From contig NC_053393.1 in the NCBI RefSeq assembly GCF_905171765.1, positions 69,781,371 through 69,845,370 on the forward strand: a stretch of 64,000 nt of DNA, read 5' to 3'. The DNA is from Bufo bufo (Eukaryota; Chordata; Amphibia; Anura; Bufonidae). Below the pieces are notes generated by a model, which was given only the letters and a program-made list of their open reading frames with translations, ran no database searches and was not told where the DNA came from. Made by a program: the position numbers and the translations under genes. This document shows positions 1 through 12,272 of the stretch, in pieces (the first letter of the stretch is position 1; every line of letters begins with the position of its first letter).

Positions 1-1440
1 CTTTGTAGCTGGAAAAAAAATATTAAAATGGAAAATCTGCCAAAAAAGTGAAATTTTGAAATTGTATCTCTATTTTCCATTAATTCTTGTGCAACACCTA
101 AAGGGTTAACAAAGTTTGTAAAATCAGTTTTGAATACCTTGAGGGGTGTAGTTTCTTATATGGGGTCACTTTTATGGAGTTTCTACTCCAGGGGTGCATC
201 AGGGGGGCTTCAAATGGGACATGGTGTAAAAAAAACAGTCAAGCAAAATCAGCCCTCCAAAAACCAAACGGCGCACCTTTCCCTCTACACCCCGCTGTGT
301 GGCCGTACAGTAGTTTACGGCCACATATGGGGTGTTTCTGTAAACAGCAGAGTCAGGGCAATAAAGATACAGTCTTGTTTGGCTGTTAACCCTTGCTTTG
401 TTAGTGGAAAAAATGGGTTAAAATGGAAAATTAGGCAAAAAAATGAAATTCTCAAATTTCATCGCCATTTGCCAATAACTCTTGTGCAACACCTAAAGGG
501 TTAACGACGTATGTAAAATCAGTTTTGAATACCTTGAGGGGTGTAGTTTCTTAGATGGGATCACTTTTAGGGAGTTTCTCCTTTAGGGGTGCATCAGGGG
601 GCTTCAGATGGGACATGGTGTAAAAAAACCAGTCCATAAAAATCAGCCTTCCAAAAACCAAACGGCGCACCTTTCACTCTACGCCCCGCTGTGTGGCCGT
701 ACAGTAGTTTACGGCCACATATTGGGTGTTTCTGTAAACGGCAGAGTCAGGGCAATAAAGATACAGTCTTGTTTGGCTGTTAACCCTTGCTTTGTTAGTG
801 TAAAAAATGGGTTAAAATGAAAAATTAGACAAAAAAATGAAATTCTCAAATTTCCTCCCCATTTGCCAATAACTCTTGTGCAACACCTAAAGGGTTAACA
901 ACGTATGCAAAATCAGTTTTGAATACCTTGAGGGGTGTAGTTTCTTAGATGGGGTCATTTTTGGGTGGTTTCTATAATGTAAGCCTCGCAAAGTGACTTG
1001 AGACCTGAACTGGTCCCTAAAAATTGAGTTTTTGTAAATTTCTGAAAAATTTCAAGATTTGCTTCTAAACTTCTAAGCCTTATAACATCCCCAAAAAATA
1101 AAATATCATTCCCAAAACAATTCAAACATGAAGTAGACATATGGGGAATGTAAAGTCATCACAATTTTTGGGGGTATTACTATGTATTACAGAAGTAGAG
1201 AAACTGAAACTTTGAAATTTGCAAATTTTTCCAAATTTTTGTTAAATGAGGTATTTTTTGGTGCAAAAAAAATAATTTTTTTGACTTCATTTTACCAGTG
1301 TCATGAAGTACAATATGTGACGAAAAAACTATCTCAAAACGGCCTGGATAAGTCAAAGCGTTTTAAAGTTATCAGCACTTAAAGGGACTCTGGTCAGATT
1401 TGCAAAAAATGGCCTGGTCCTAAGGCCTGCTGACCCTGCC
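1..1440 (+). repeat. R1-family dispersed repeat with 395-bp tandem units
   Basis: Two and a part units about 395 bp long follow each other: the same block starts near 118, 513 and 907, and the first is preceded by a partial unit from position 1. After about 960 the third unit changes into unique sequence closely similar to 30480-30900. The short frames across it are not conserved as protein and are treated as non-coding. It belongs to a repeat family seen four times in this window (see 14697, 29541 and 44755). Confidence 0.75.
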
Positions 1441-2027
1441 CCTTCCCTGGTCACGCCCCAGACCTGCTACACTCGCCCAGGTTTCAAGGCTTCTGGCCTC
1501 TAGTCATACAAGACTACAGTTCTTGAAATTAAAGGGGTTGTCCCACATATAATGTTCTACATTTTTCAAACCAGCACTTAGATCTGAATACTTTTGTAAT
1601 TGCATGTCATAATATTTTTTGTATAGATAGTTATTCAATAAGATGTATTTGTATAGCGCCACCTGCTGTTTGCTCCTTTTCTAATTTCTTTCTCCTGCTC
1701 ACTGTCAGCTTCCACCAGCTGCAGCAGAAAGGACACATCCTCTGAGAAAAGACATGCCCCATGTGCTGCCATCTTGAAATAAATCTAACAGAACAACTGG
1801 AGCAATGAATGGGGAGATCTCTGGATCCATGTGAGGTACAGGGCTGGTTCTAGCTTTGTTAGACCTCCAAGTGCCAATAATACTCTAAAAGTTGGCACAT
1901 TATTGGAATGAAACTAAGCCAACTTAGACTAAACAGTTTTTGGAGCACAGACACATTTTTGGCTCACAGAGGGAATTCTAGTGTAAATCTGTTGCAGGAT
2001 TTACAATGCTCCAAATTTTTAAAGGTC
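1441..2027. other. No gene seen; old dispersed repeat sequence
   Basis: No supportable reading frame. The stretch beginning AAAGGGGTTGTCCCAC near 1532 looks like the edge of an interspersed repeat, but no second end or target duplication was found. Confidence 0.4.
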
Positions 2028-2310
2028 TAAGCACCAGTCTGCAAATTGCGGATCCACAAAACACTGATACCGGCTGTGTGCATTCCGCATTTTGCAGAAT
2101 GGAAGGACCGCCCGTAATAGAGCAATCCTATCCTTGTCCGTAATGAAGACAAGAATAGGACATGTTCTATAATTTTGTGGACGACAAGAAACGGACATAC
2201 GAAAGCGGACAGCACACGGAGTGCTGTGTGTATCTTTTGCAGCCCCATTGAATAGAATGTGTCCACATCCGACTCGCAAAAAATGCAGATCGGATGTGAA
2301 CGAAAAATAC
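2028..2310. repeat. Decayed Harbinger-type MITE
   Basis: Internally palindromic GC/AT mosaic with GCGGATCC, TTCCGCATTTTGC and AGAATAGGACATGTTCT blocks. The same blocks occur in better preserved copies at 37989, 38826, 39849 and 42275, some of which have 3-bp TAA flanks. No ends or target duplication can be fixed here. Confidence 0.55.
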
Positions 2311-2365
2311 TTTTATGTGCATGTGTAAATCTTCCCCAGTGAGATGTTTTAGGTCGACCATCTGG

Positions 2366-2572
2366 TAGTGATGAGCGGCAGGGGCAATATTCGAATTCGC
2401 AATACTTTGCGAATATTTGGGCGAATATTCGCCAAATATTCGAGAATTTGCAAATTCGTGATCTCCAAGCATTATTTTATCGATTCTATCGATATTCTAA
2501 ATATTCGCAAATTCTCGAAGTGCCGATATTCACGATTAAAATTTGCATTTCGAATATTCGTGATCAACACTA
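2366..2572. mobile_element. Short hAT-like MITE rich in GAATATTCG palindromes
   Basis: Begins TAGTGATGAGCGG and ends with CAACACTA, resembling the TAGAGTTGAGCGAAC / GTTCGCTCAACACTA ends of the full hAT elements in this window. The inside is made of overlapping AT-rich palindromes (GAATATTCG, ATCGAT). No clear 8-bp target duplication is visible, so the family assignment rests on the ends only. Confidence 0.5.
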
Positions 2573-4139
2573 CTGTCTATGTGTCTCCTGTCTTTGCACC
2601 TCTCCACCAAGGGCACCCCACCTTTCATCAGGCAGGAGACCCTAACCAGGGTGTGTCCGGGGGAATATTAACATCAGGTGCACCTTCTCTCCACTGTGCA
2701 CTGTGAGTACTACTGTAGTACCCCGGAGTGGAGCACTACCATTTTGCCACCTGACTATGGGTTCCTATGACTAGCAATGTATCCCATCAGTATATTTATT
2801 CTAAAGTCTTAATATTGTTATGCAACTGTTTTTACATGTCATGTGCCTGGTTTTACAGCAGGTGGCATATGTTCTGGAAGATTCCTTTAGAAAGAATGGA
2901 ACTAACCATTTCATTCTGCCCCCCTTTGTGCAGAAGTGGGTTTTCCCGTTTACCACCAAAGGAGAGGAGTTGACTGACAGAGTCCGACAAGGTCCAGTGA
3001 GGGAAGTGTTTTCCCCTCTGGGTGCAGGAGCTTTGGGCAAGCAGCTCGTAGAGCATGACCATAATAGAGCATGACCATAATAGGACTTTGTATCTCAGAG
3101 AAGGACAACGGGTCAAAAACACCCCACTTTGTCTGAGACAATAACCAAAACTTGAAGCTAAAGATAGCATTACGGAATGAACAGTCAAGGCCAAGTGCCA
3201 GAACTGTGCATACTGCTGGAACCAAGAAAGAGAAATATCAAGTACCATTTTGTTACTGCAAGTCTATTTCAAGTAAAGAAAAGTTAAACGTCACAGTCTG
3301 AACTTTATTTCTTTCCTCACTCCAACTCGATCTCTGCAACGTAGCTTGACCCCCACGAAGTGACAGCCTGAAGGTAGGAGCACCGTGACACAAACATTAG
3401 GCCACAGTATATCAATTACATCCTATACACCGGGACTACTCTCCTGGCACTATCTACCACTACTATAGCTCCCGTCCTCTCCCTTCACGACTTCCATTCA
3501 GGTAATTGCAAATATATCTTAATGATATGCAATAAGGAGAGAGCTCCTATATTGTCACCTAAAGCTGCATTGCTTTGCAGTTTTATTCCATAATAATAAT
3601 TTCGATTTTACATAATTTAGGATGCGACAACACCTATGAGCTAGTGAATTGATTGCAGTTGTCACACAACATCTGTTACCTGTGCGATAAACCATGATAT
3701 CTGGAAATCGACAGGTGCCCTAGTTACCCTCAGTTATTACCATGCACGGGATCTGTATAGATCTACTTCAGCAACCACATCCTAAATGAATCTGATACTA
3801 ATGCAGAATCTTTATTCTCTCACGTAAAGCACAAGGATGAAACACATTGAACTACCTATGATCTGGAGGTGGTCGCAGCTGTACATTCTGCACTTTCTCA
3901 AGAAACATAATCATAATGTTCTCCCACCTCTAATATTTACTCAACTCTAATACTTCTCCCAGAATATCCTACACTAATCCCCCCCACTGTACATGAGCAC
4001 ATTGTTGGATTTACTGCGTAATTTGACCCTGAATACTTCAGAGAGGTAAAAAATATACAATTTCAGTATCTCACAATTCTGGATTATTGTTAATGCAACA
4101 TTGGGACATAATGTGCTAAGAGTTTTCTGTCAGTAATGA
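2573..4139. other. No gene seen
   Basis: Low-information sequence with no credible coding frame. A short direct duplication of GAGCATGACCATAATAG occurs at about 3051-3083. Nothing else could be assigned. Confidence 0.4.
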
Positions 4140-4500
4140 AGACCCGTCCCCTCTCCTGACATGTCTATTTTAGTAACTACTTGCATCCGTCTTGTAATAC
4201 CAAGAGCATCTATTCTTATGACTCAATGTTGTATTATTCCTTTACTATTCCTATTAGGAATTGCTAGCACTTTGCAAGGAAGGTCCAACAGGGTGTTACT
4301 AGTTGGGGCTTGTCCCTTTACTCTCTGCTTCTATCCAATCAGTGCTGCCAGTGTCAGACTGTGCAGGGACATCCCCCCCCCCTGCCAACTGGTAACACCC
4401 ATCTGAGCCTTCATTGAAAATTGCTAGCAATTCATTCATAACTTCTAGCAGGGACAATAAAGGAGGTGTTCCAGTAGAGGCGACAGGTTCTCTTTAAATG
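4140..4500. repeat. R5-family palindromic dispersed repeat
   Basis: One of three copies. A second, partial copy lies at 13868-14075; a third is split by the Helitron (48529-48625 plus 59048-59399). Shared blocks include GCATCTATTCTTATGACTC and CCAGTGTCAGACTGTG. The outer ends of the split copy are inverted relative to each other, so the family is probably a non-autonomous DNA element. This copy supplies the uninterrupted sequence that shows where the Helitron inserted. Confidence 0.65.
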
Positions 4501-4967
4501 TAGTGAAAATCATATCAGTCATGAAGAACGCGGGGACTTTTGTACTGTAAATTGTAGTACATATGCTGAATGCAAATGAACTGTATCATCTGACCCCTTT
4601 TATGGTACAGAACAAAATCTCTCCCTAATTTCAGCCATAAAGCAATTTTTACTAAGTATTGTTCTCTGAGAGAAGAAAGCAATGAATTTTTAGAGAAGGA
4701 ACCATTTTAAAGGCCATGCTGGAGTAAGTCAGTAAGGTAAATGCACGTTTATGGCAATAGACTTTACTTCATGTGGAAAGGGTTAATTGCTTCAGATAGC
4801 CGCCACATTTCTGAGACGGACTGGACATCCGACTGCACCCTGCAGACTGGGAACTCCAGAAAGAACATTGACAGTGATAGGAAACATTGCATAGTGTAAT
4901 CTGGGAGCACTACTGCCATCATTGCCACCTACTCTTTAAAATATCTCAAGACTGTGCCTGCTGCATG
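4501..4967. other. No gene seen
   Basis: No credible coding frame or paired repeat ends recognised between the R5 copy and the Tc1-A end. Confidence 0.4.
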
Positions 4968-5582
4968 TACAGTCCTGATCAAAAGTTTAAGACCACTTGA
5001 AAAGTGGCAAAAAATCATATTTAGCATGGCTGGATCTTAACAAGGTTCTAAGTAGAGCTTCAACATGCAACAAGAAGAAATGGGAGTGAGACAAAACAGT
5101 TTTTGAGCATTCGATTTTATGAAAACAACGAATAAACTGAAACAGGCTGTTTTTCAGCTGATCAAAAGTTTAGGACCACACCTCCAAAAAACCCCCCAAA
5201 AAAAAAAAAAACAGAAATCCAACTTCCAAACATGAATAGAGTTGAGCGAACACCTGGATGTTCGGGTTCGACGAGTTCGGCCGAACTTTCGAAAAATGTT
5301 CGGGTTCGGGATCCGAACTCGACCCGAACTTCATCCCGAACCCGAACCCCATAGAAGTCAATGGGGACCCGAACTTTTGGGCACTAAAAAGGCTGTAAAA
5401 CACACCCGGAAAGGGCTAGAGGGCTGCAAAAGGCAGCAAAATGTAGTTAAATCCCCTGCAAACAAATGTAGATAGGGAAATGATGAGTTAACATAAAATA
5501 AATAAAAATTAAACAATATTAATTGGAGTGAGGTCCCATAGCACAGAATCAGGCTTCAAGTCACCCACCAATGGAGAAGGTC

Positions 5583-6906
5583 ACTTACTATTATTTTGAC
5601 CACAGCACCCAGACAAAGGAGAGAGGTCCCACAGCAGAGAACCAGGCATCATATCACCCACCACAGGAGTAGGCCACCATTTAGTTACTTTGACCCCTAC
5701 ACCCAGACGGAGGAGAGAGGTTACACAGCAGAGAATCAGGCATTTAGATCACCCACCACAGGAGTAGGCCACCATTGAATCAGACCCCGGCAACCATGTC
5801 AGATGGCACAAGCATAAGCTTTATATCAATCAGCACAGGAGAAGGCGACTTTGACAGACTTTGACCCCTACACCCGGACGGAGGAGAGAGGTTTCAAAGC
5901 AGAGAATCAGGCATTTAGATCACCCACCACAGGAGTAGGCCCCAATTTAATGGGACCCCGGCAACCATGTCAGATGGCACAACCATCAGCTTCATATCAA
6001 TCAGCACAGGAGAAGGCGACTTTGAAAGACTTTGACCCCTACACCCAGACGGAGGAGAGAGGTTTCACAGCAGAGAATCAGGCATTTAGATCACCCACCA
6101 CAGGAGTAGGCCCCCATTGAATCAGACCCTGGCAACCATGTCAGATGGCACAACCATCAGCTTTATATCAATCAGCACAGGAGAAGGCGACTTTGAAAGA
6201 CTTTGACCCCTACACCCAGATGGAGGAGAGAGGTTTCACAGCAGAGAATCAGGCATCATATCAACCACCACAGGAGAAGCCACCATTTAGTTACTTTGAC
6301 CCCTGCACCCAGGAAGAGGAGAGAGGCACCACAGCACATATTCTGGCATCATATCAGCCACCACAGGAGAAGCCACCATTGAGTTACTTTGACCCCCGCA
6401 CCCAGGAAGAGGAGAGAGGCACCACAGCACATATTCTGGCATCATATCAGCCACCACAGGAGAAGCCACCATTGAGTTACTTTGACCCCCGCACCCAGGA
6501 AGAGGAGAGAGGCACCACAGCACATATTCTGGCATCATATCAGCCACCACAGGAGAAGCCACCATTTAGTTACTTTGACCCCTTCACCCAAACAGAGGAG
6601 AGAGGTTCCACATCAGAGAATCAGGCATCATATCAACCACCACAGGAGTAGGCCACAATTTAGTTTATTTGACCCCTGCACCCAGGAAGAGGAGAGAGGC
6701 CCCACAGCACATATTCTGGCATCATATCACACACCACAGGAGAAGGCCTCTTTCAGTGATTTAGGCCTTTGGACCCAGACAGAGGAGAGAGGTCAGAGAT
6801 TAGCTTCATATCCCCCAGCACAGCAGAAGACCGCTTTATTTGACTTAGGCCTCAGCACCCAGACAGAAGACAGAGGTAGCATGGCAGAGGTTATGGCTTC
6901 ATGTCA
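5583..6906 (+). repeat. 93-bp tandem array inside hAT1 (3' of transposase)
   Basis: Degenerate units built around ACTTTGACCCC...CACCCAG..GAGGAGAGAGG...CCACCACAGGAG. The best-kept units near 6260-6600 repeat every 93 bp, exactly 31 codons, and stay open on the plus strand for 168 codons (6145-6651) with peptide core YFDPRTQEEERG. The transposase lies on the other strand, so the array is in its 3' region. I do not claim the plus-strand frame is a gene: an in-phase repeat of 93 bp stays open automatically. Confidence 0.8.
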
Positions 6907-7056
6907 CCCGTTAGTTTAACCGGCCACTTTCATCTGGTTAGGCCCCGGCGCCCAGACAGAGAAGAGTTTCATTCAACTGTGGGTTTCATAAAATTTGTAT
7001 CAAATAAAGAAGTGGCCCGTAGCACAACAAGACATGTTTTAGGCAGTTAATAAGGA

Positions 7057-10000
7057 CTACTCTGCACAAGGGAGGGACAGGTCCTGTGGGATCCATGCCT
7101 GGTTCATCTTTATGAAGGTCAGCTTGTCCACGTTGGCTGTGGACAGGCGGCTGCGCTTGTCAGTAATGACGCCCCCTGCCGTGCTGAATACGCGTTCAGA
7201 TAAAACGCTGGCCGCCGGGCAGGAAAGCACCTCCAAGGCATAACATGCTAACTCTGGCCACGTGGACAATTTCGAAACCCAGTAGTTGAATGGGGCCGAA
7301 CCATCCGTCAGGATGTGGAGGGGTGTGCAGACATACTGTTCAACCATGTTAGTGAAATGCTGCCTCCTGCTAACACGTTCCGTATCAGGTGTCGGTGCAG
7401 ATAGCTGTGGCGTGGAGACAAAACTTTTCCACATTTCTGCCATGCTAACCCTGCCCTCAGATGAGCTGGCCGTGACACAGCTGCGTTGGCGACCTCTTGC
7501 CACTCCTCTGCCTTCACCTTCCACCTGTTCCCCTGTGACATGTGGGAATGCTCTCAAGAGCGCCTCTATCAGCGTGCACTTGTACTCGCGCATCTTACGG
7601 TCGCGCTCCAGTTCAGGAATTAAAGTGGGCACATTGTCTTTATACCGGGGATCCAGCAGGGTGGCCACCCAGTAGTCTGCACACGTTAAAACGTGGGCAA
7701 CTCTGCTGTCGTTGCGCAGGCATTGGAGCATATATTCGCTCATGTGGGCCAGGCTACCCATGGGTAAGGACAAGCTGTCCTCTGTGGGAGGCGTATCGTC
7801 ATCGTCCACCGTATCCCCCCAGCCACGCACCAGTGATGGGCCTGGGCTGCCACCCCGCTGTGAACTTGCGTCATCCTCGTCCCCCTCCACCTCCTCCTCC
7901 TCCTCGTCCTCCAGTACAGTGCCTTGGCTGGCGACTTGTGAACCTGTCCTCTGCTGCTTAAACAAACCTCCCTCTGAGCCACTTCGAACAGACTGGCCCG
8001 AAAGTGTTAGAAACGAGCCCTCATCCTCCTCCTCCACCTGGGCCACCTCCTCTAACATCATTGCCCTAAGTGTTTTCTCAAGGAGACATAGAAGTGGTAT
8101 TGTAACGCTGATAACAGTGTCATCGCCACTGGCCATGTTGGTGGAGTACTCGAAACAGCGCAGCAGGGCACACAGGTCTCGCATGGAGGCCCAATCATTG
8201 GTGGTGAAGTGGTGCTGTTCGGCAGTACGACTGACGCGAGCGTGCTGCAGCTGAAACTCCACTATGGCCTGCTGCTGCTCGCACAGTCTCTCCAGCATGT
8301 GCAAGGTGGAGTTCCACCGGGTGGGCACGTCGCATATGAGGCGGTGAGCGGGAAGGCCGAAGTTCCGCTGTAGCGCAGACAGGCGAGCAGCGGCAGGATG
8401 TGAACGGCGGAAGCGCGCACAGACGGCCCGCACTTTATGCAGCAGCTCTGACATGTTGGGGTAGTGGTGAATGAACCTCTGCACCACCAAGTTCAGCACA
8501 TGCGCCAGGCAAGGGATGTGCGTCAAACCGGCTAGTCCCAGAGCTGCCACAAGATTTTGCCCATTATCGCATACCACCAGGCCTGGCTTGAGGCCCACCG
8601 GCAGAAACCACTCGTCGGTCTGTTGTTCAATACCCCGCCACAACTCCTGTGCGGTGTGGGGCCTGTCCCCCAAACATATGAGTTTCAGAATGGCCTGCTG
8701 ACGTTTACCCCGGGCTGTGCTGAAGTTGGTGGTGAAGGTGTGTGGCTGACCGGATGAGCTGGTGGAAGCAGTGGAGGAGGAAGCCGAGTAGGAGGAGGAG
8801 GCTACAGGAGGCAGAGAATGATGCCCTGCGATCCTAGGGGGCGGAAGGACGTGCGCCAAGGAACTGTCCGCCGGGGGCCCAGCCCCTACTACATTCATCC
8901 AGTGTGCAGTTAGTGAGATATAGCGTCCCTGGTTGTGCTTACTGGTCCACGTATCTGTGGTTAGGTGGACCTTGCCACAAATGGCGTTGCGCAGTGCACA
9001 CTTGATTTTATCGGACACTTGCATGTGCAGGGAAGGCACGGCTGTCTTGGAGAAGTAGTGGCGGCTGGGAACCACATACTGCGGGACAGCCATGGCCATC
9101 AGCTGTTTGAAGCTGTCTGTGTCCACCAGCCGGAATGACAGCATTTCAAAGGCCAGCAGTTTAGAAATGCTGGCGTTCAGGCCAAGGGCTCGAGGGTGAC
9201 TCGGGGGGAATTTGCGCTTCCTCTCTAAGGTTTGAGATATTGAGAGCTGAACGCTGCTGTGTGATATAGTGGAGACGCTAGTTGACGGTGGCGGTGGTGG
9301 TGGTGTCGGTGGCACATCCTCTGTTTGCTGCTCGGCAGGTGGCAACATTCCTCTCGAGGCGGAAGCCGAGGCAGCAGCGGTAGAGGGAGCAGGGGGAGCC
9401 TCAGCGAGTGCCTGGTTTTTAAGGTGTGTACCCCACTGCAGTTCATGCTTTGCATGGAGATGCCTGGTCATGCAGGTTGTGCTGAGGTTCAGAACGTTAA
9501 TGCCTCGCCTCAGGCTCTGATGGCAGAGCGTGCAAGTCACTCGGGTCTTGTCGGTAGGACATTGTTTAAAGAAGTGCCATGCCAGGGAACGCTTTGAAGC
9601 TGCCTTTGTGGGGCTGGGTCCCTGTTGGCGATGTCCAGTAGCAGGCGAACTCTGGGGGCGGCGGCTCGTCTGCTTTGGCCCCCTGCTCCCTCTTTGGCTT
9701 CGCTGTTGTCTCGGTCTCACCACTACCTCTTCCTCTGAACTGTGAAAGTCATCGCCACGACCTTCAGTCCATGTGGGGTCTAAGACCTCATCGTCCTCTG
9801 CATCATCTTCCACTCAGTCTCCCTCCCTGACCTCCTCCTGTTCAGTCTGCACACTGCAAAAAGACGCGGCAGTGGGCACCTGTGTTTCGTCATCATCAGA
9901 GAGTCGGTGACTCTGCTGTGGTGGTATTCCCATGTCCTCTTCATCTGGAGACATAAGTGGTTGTGCGTCAGTGCATGGTATGTCTTCCTCCACTGGGGAA

Positions 10001-10431
10001 GGGCTAGGTGGACGCCCCTGGGAAACCCTGGAAGCAGAGTCTTCAAACAGAAGAAGAGACTGCTGCATAACTTGTGGCTCAGACCGTTTCCCTGATATGC
10101 TTGGGGGTGATGTGACAGACTGATGGGCTTGGTTTTCAGGTGCCACCTGTGCGCTTTCCGCAGAAGACTGGGTGGAAGACCATGTGGTGAACGTGCTGGA
10201 AGCACTGTCGGCCACCCAATCGATTAATGCCTGTACCTGCTCAGGCCTTACCATCCTAAGAGCGTCATTGGGCCCCACGAGATATTGCGGTACATTCTGC
10301 CGGCTAGTTGAGGGAGTTCGTTCCCTACTGTGTGCGCCTGGGGCCGAACGGCCACGTCCTCTACCAGCAACAGAGGCTCCACGGACACCACCACGACCGC
10401 GTCCTCGTCCCTTAATAGTATTTTTCTTCAT
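7057..10431 (-). pseudogene. hAT transposase, BED-finger type, one in-frame stop
   Basis: Reads 205 codons from ATG at 10431, a TGA at 9814-9816, then 918 codons in the same frame to 7057. hAT2 has TGG (Trp) at the equivalent place, so one point change has split an otherwise open gene of about 1,124 codons. The N-terminus is Gly/Arg-rich (GRGRGRGG) followed by a conserved block MVRPEQVQALIDWVADS. In the 918-residue part I see a BED-like zinc finger (C94, C97, H118, H123), the RNase-H-fold aspartates in TTDTWTS (D287) and VVCDN (D416), a CLAH motif at 435-438, acidic stretches, and a C-terminal hATC dimerisation region with the likely catalytic Glu in LSERVFSTAG (E873). The length is large for the family because of the N-terminal extension. 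This would be the enzyme cutting and joining hAT ends in the nucleus. Confidence 0.92.
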
Positions 10432-10490
10432 TGTTGCGATTCAACTCGCACCACAATGAAATATATTATTTTTTATAAGCAAAATCCCCT

Positions 10491-11402
10491 CACTGGAATA
10501 CTTTCAGTCTTTTGACTGTATGGATTACAGATGGAATGACTGTTATATGTGAGTACCGCTTTCTTTGACAGATTCTAGTATGGGTACATATATGTTTTCC
10601 CAACCCCAGCACATTAGTTTGCTAATTCCAGATGTATGAAACGCAGGCCTAACTGTATCTAGTATATTGAACGCCAGATAAACTAACTTGGCCTTTTTTA
10701 AATAAAAAAAATTCCCTCACTGGAATACTTTCAGTCTTTTGACTGTATGGATTACAGATGGAATGACTGTTATATGTGAGTACCGCTTTCTTTGACAGAT
10801 TCTAGTATGGGTACATATATGTTTTCCCAACCCCAGCACATTAGTTTGCTAATTCCAGATGTATGAAACGCAGGCCTAACTGTATCTAGTATATTGAACG
10901 CCAGATAAACTAACTTGGCCTTTTTTAAATAAAAAAAAAATTCCCTCACTGGAATACTTTCAGTCTTTTGACTGTATGGATTACAGATGGAATGACTGTT
11001 ATATGTGAGTACCGCTTTCTTTGACAGATTCTAGTATGGGTACATATATGTTTTCCCAACCCCAGCACATTAGTTTGCTAATTCCAGATGTATGAAACGC
11101 AGGCCTAACTGTATCTAGTATATTGAACGCCAGATAAACTAACTTGGCCTTTTTTAAATAAAAAAAATTCCCTCACTGGAATACTTTCAGTCTTTTGACT
11201 GTATGGATTACAGATGGAATGACTGTTATATGTGAGTACCGCTTTCTTTGACAGATTCTAGTATGGGTACATATATGTTTTCCCAACCCCAGCACATTAG
11301 TTTGCTAATTCCAGATGTATGAAACGCAGGCCTAACTGTATCTAGTATATTGAACGCCAGATAAACTAACTTGGCCTTTTTTAAATAAAAAAAAAATTCC
11401 CT
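10491..11402 (+). repeat. Four near-identical 227/229-bp tandem units upstream of hAT1 transposase
   Basis: The unit start CACTGGAATACTTTC recurs at 10491, 10718, 10947 and 11174. A diverging fifth start is at 11403. Spacings alternate 227, 229, 227, 229; the two-base difference lies in an A-run before each ATTCCCTCAC. Outside that run the units look identical by eye. The array lies between the putative promoter (about 12 kb, minus strand) and the transposase ATG at 10431, so it would be in the 5' untranslated leader. Confidence 0.92.
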
Positions 11403-11994
11403 CACTGGAGTACTTTATGGCTTTTCACTGTATGGATTACAGGTGGACTGGTATTAGTAGGGGTGACACAAGCACACCCAAGTACCTGATGTAGGATTTC
11501 TATGGCACAGACCACTATTACAAGTGATTAATGGACGTTGGGAGAGATTGTGCTGCAGCACTAGTCCCAAGATGGCCGCCGCCTATCAGCCCAGTAACAT
11601 GTGCCACAAAATGGTCTGCACAACCTTTAAAAAAAATAGCCTTGGACTGTGCTGCTAAATCGCTATTGGTCTGAATCCCAGGTGTAGATGTCTGACTTGT
11701 TTGGAGCTTTGGAATGCACACTGTGGCAGCTTCTGCTGCAGCACTACAAGTCGCAAAATGGCGGCCGGCGGTCAGCCCAGGTACATGTGGATGGAAAAAT
11801 CACTCTGGCCACTCTAAAAATAGCCAATCCCTATCAAAAAAGCAGCTCAGCTGCAGTTGTTCAGATGAATCACAGGTGGAGGAGAGAAATTTGCTTCCAG
11901 TTATTCAATTATCCCTGCCTATTCTCGCCCTAGCATCAGCTGCGTCTATCCCTGTTCTATTCACATCGGGAGTGAGCACGTCCCGACGTGCGCA

Positions 11995-12115
11995 CAAGCT
12001 TATAAAGAGGCTGAGTCACATGCTGCACTTGGCCAATCACAGCCTTGCCAATAGTAGGCATGGCTGCGATGGCATCTTAGGGCAAGTAGTATGATGCATG
12101 TTGATTGGCTGCTTT
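11995..12115 (-). promoter_or_regulatory. Putative hAT1 transposase promoter (CCAAT pair + TATA)
   Basis: Read on the minus strand: GATTGGC-type CCAAT elements near 12100 and 12030, then CTTTATAA at about 12000-12007, followed by the leader and transposase. hAT2 keeps the same order and spacing at 19250-19357 (AGCCAATCA, GATTGGCC, TATTTAAG) although its downstream sequence differs. Function is inferred from motif order and conservation between the two copies. Confidence 0.55.
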
Positions 12116-12272
12116 GCAGCCTTTCAAAATGCGCCAAAATACATGCCGAACGACGAACCCGAACCCGAACTTTTACGAAAAAGTTCGGGTTCGGGTCCGT
12201 GTCACGAACACCCCAAAATTCGGTACGGACCCGAACTATGCTCGAACTGTTCGCTCAACACTAAACATGAAC

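Larger units (their letters stand above)
5237..12263 (-). mobile_element. hAT1: 7.0-kb hAT transposon with 8-bp target duplication
   Basis: The left end is TAGAGTTGAGCGAAC and the right end GTTCGCTCAACACTA, forming terminal inverted repeats. Flanking copies of AACATGAA at 5229-5236 and 12264-12271 are an exact 8-bp duplication, the hallmark of hAT insertion. The subterminal regions are filled with TTCGGGTTCG / CGAACCCGAA motifs, plausible transposase binding sites. In minus-strand order: promoter-like region, four 228-bp tandem units, the transposase frame, a 93-bp-unit array, then the left end. It sits inside Tc1-A, two bases past that gene's stop codon by target-duplication position, so it is younger than Tc1-A. 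Confidence 0.93.

Noticed and set aside
2368..2706. 112-codon plus-strand frame over the GAATATTCG region
   Set aside because: It lies in a palindromic AT-rich MITE and unique sequence, with no domain and low-complexity composition.
6287..6565. Minus-strand frame with repeated MVASPVVADMMPEYVLWCL units
   Set aside because: It is the complement of the in-phase 93-bp array; openness follows from the repeat length.
7712..8254. 180-codon plus-strand frame
   Set aside because: It is antisense to the hAT1 transposase, Ser-rich because of the acidic codons on the other strand; a shadow.
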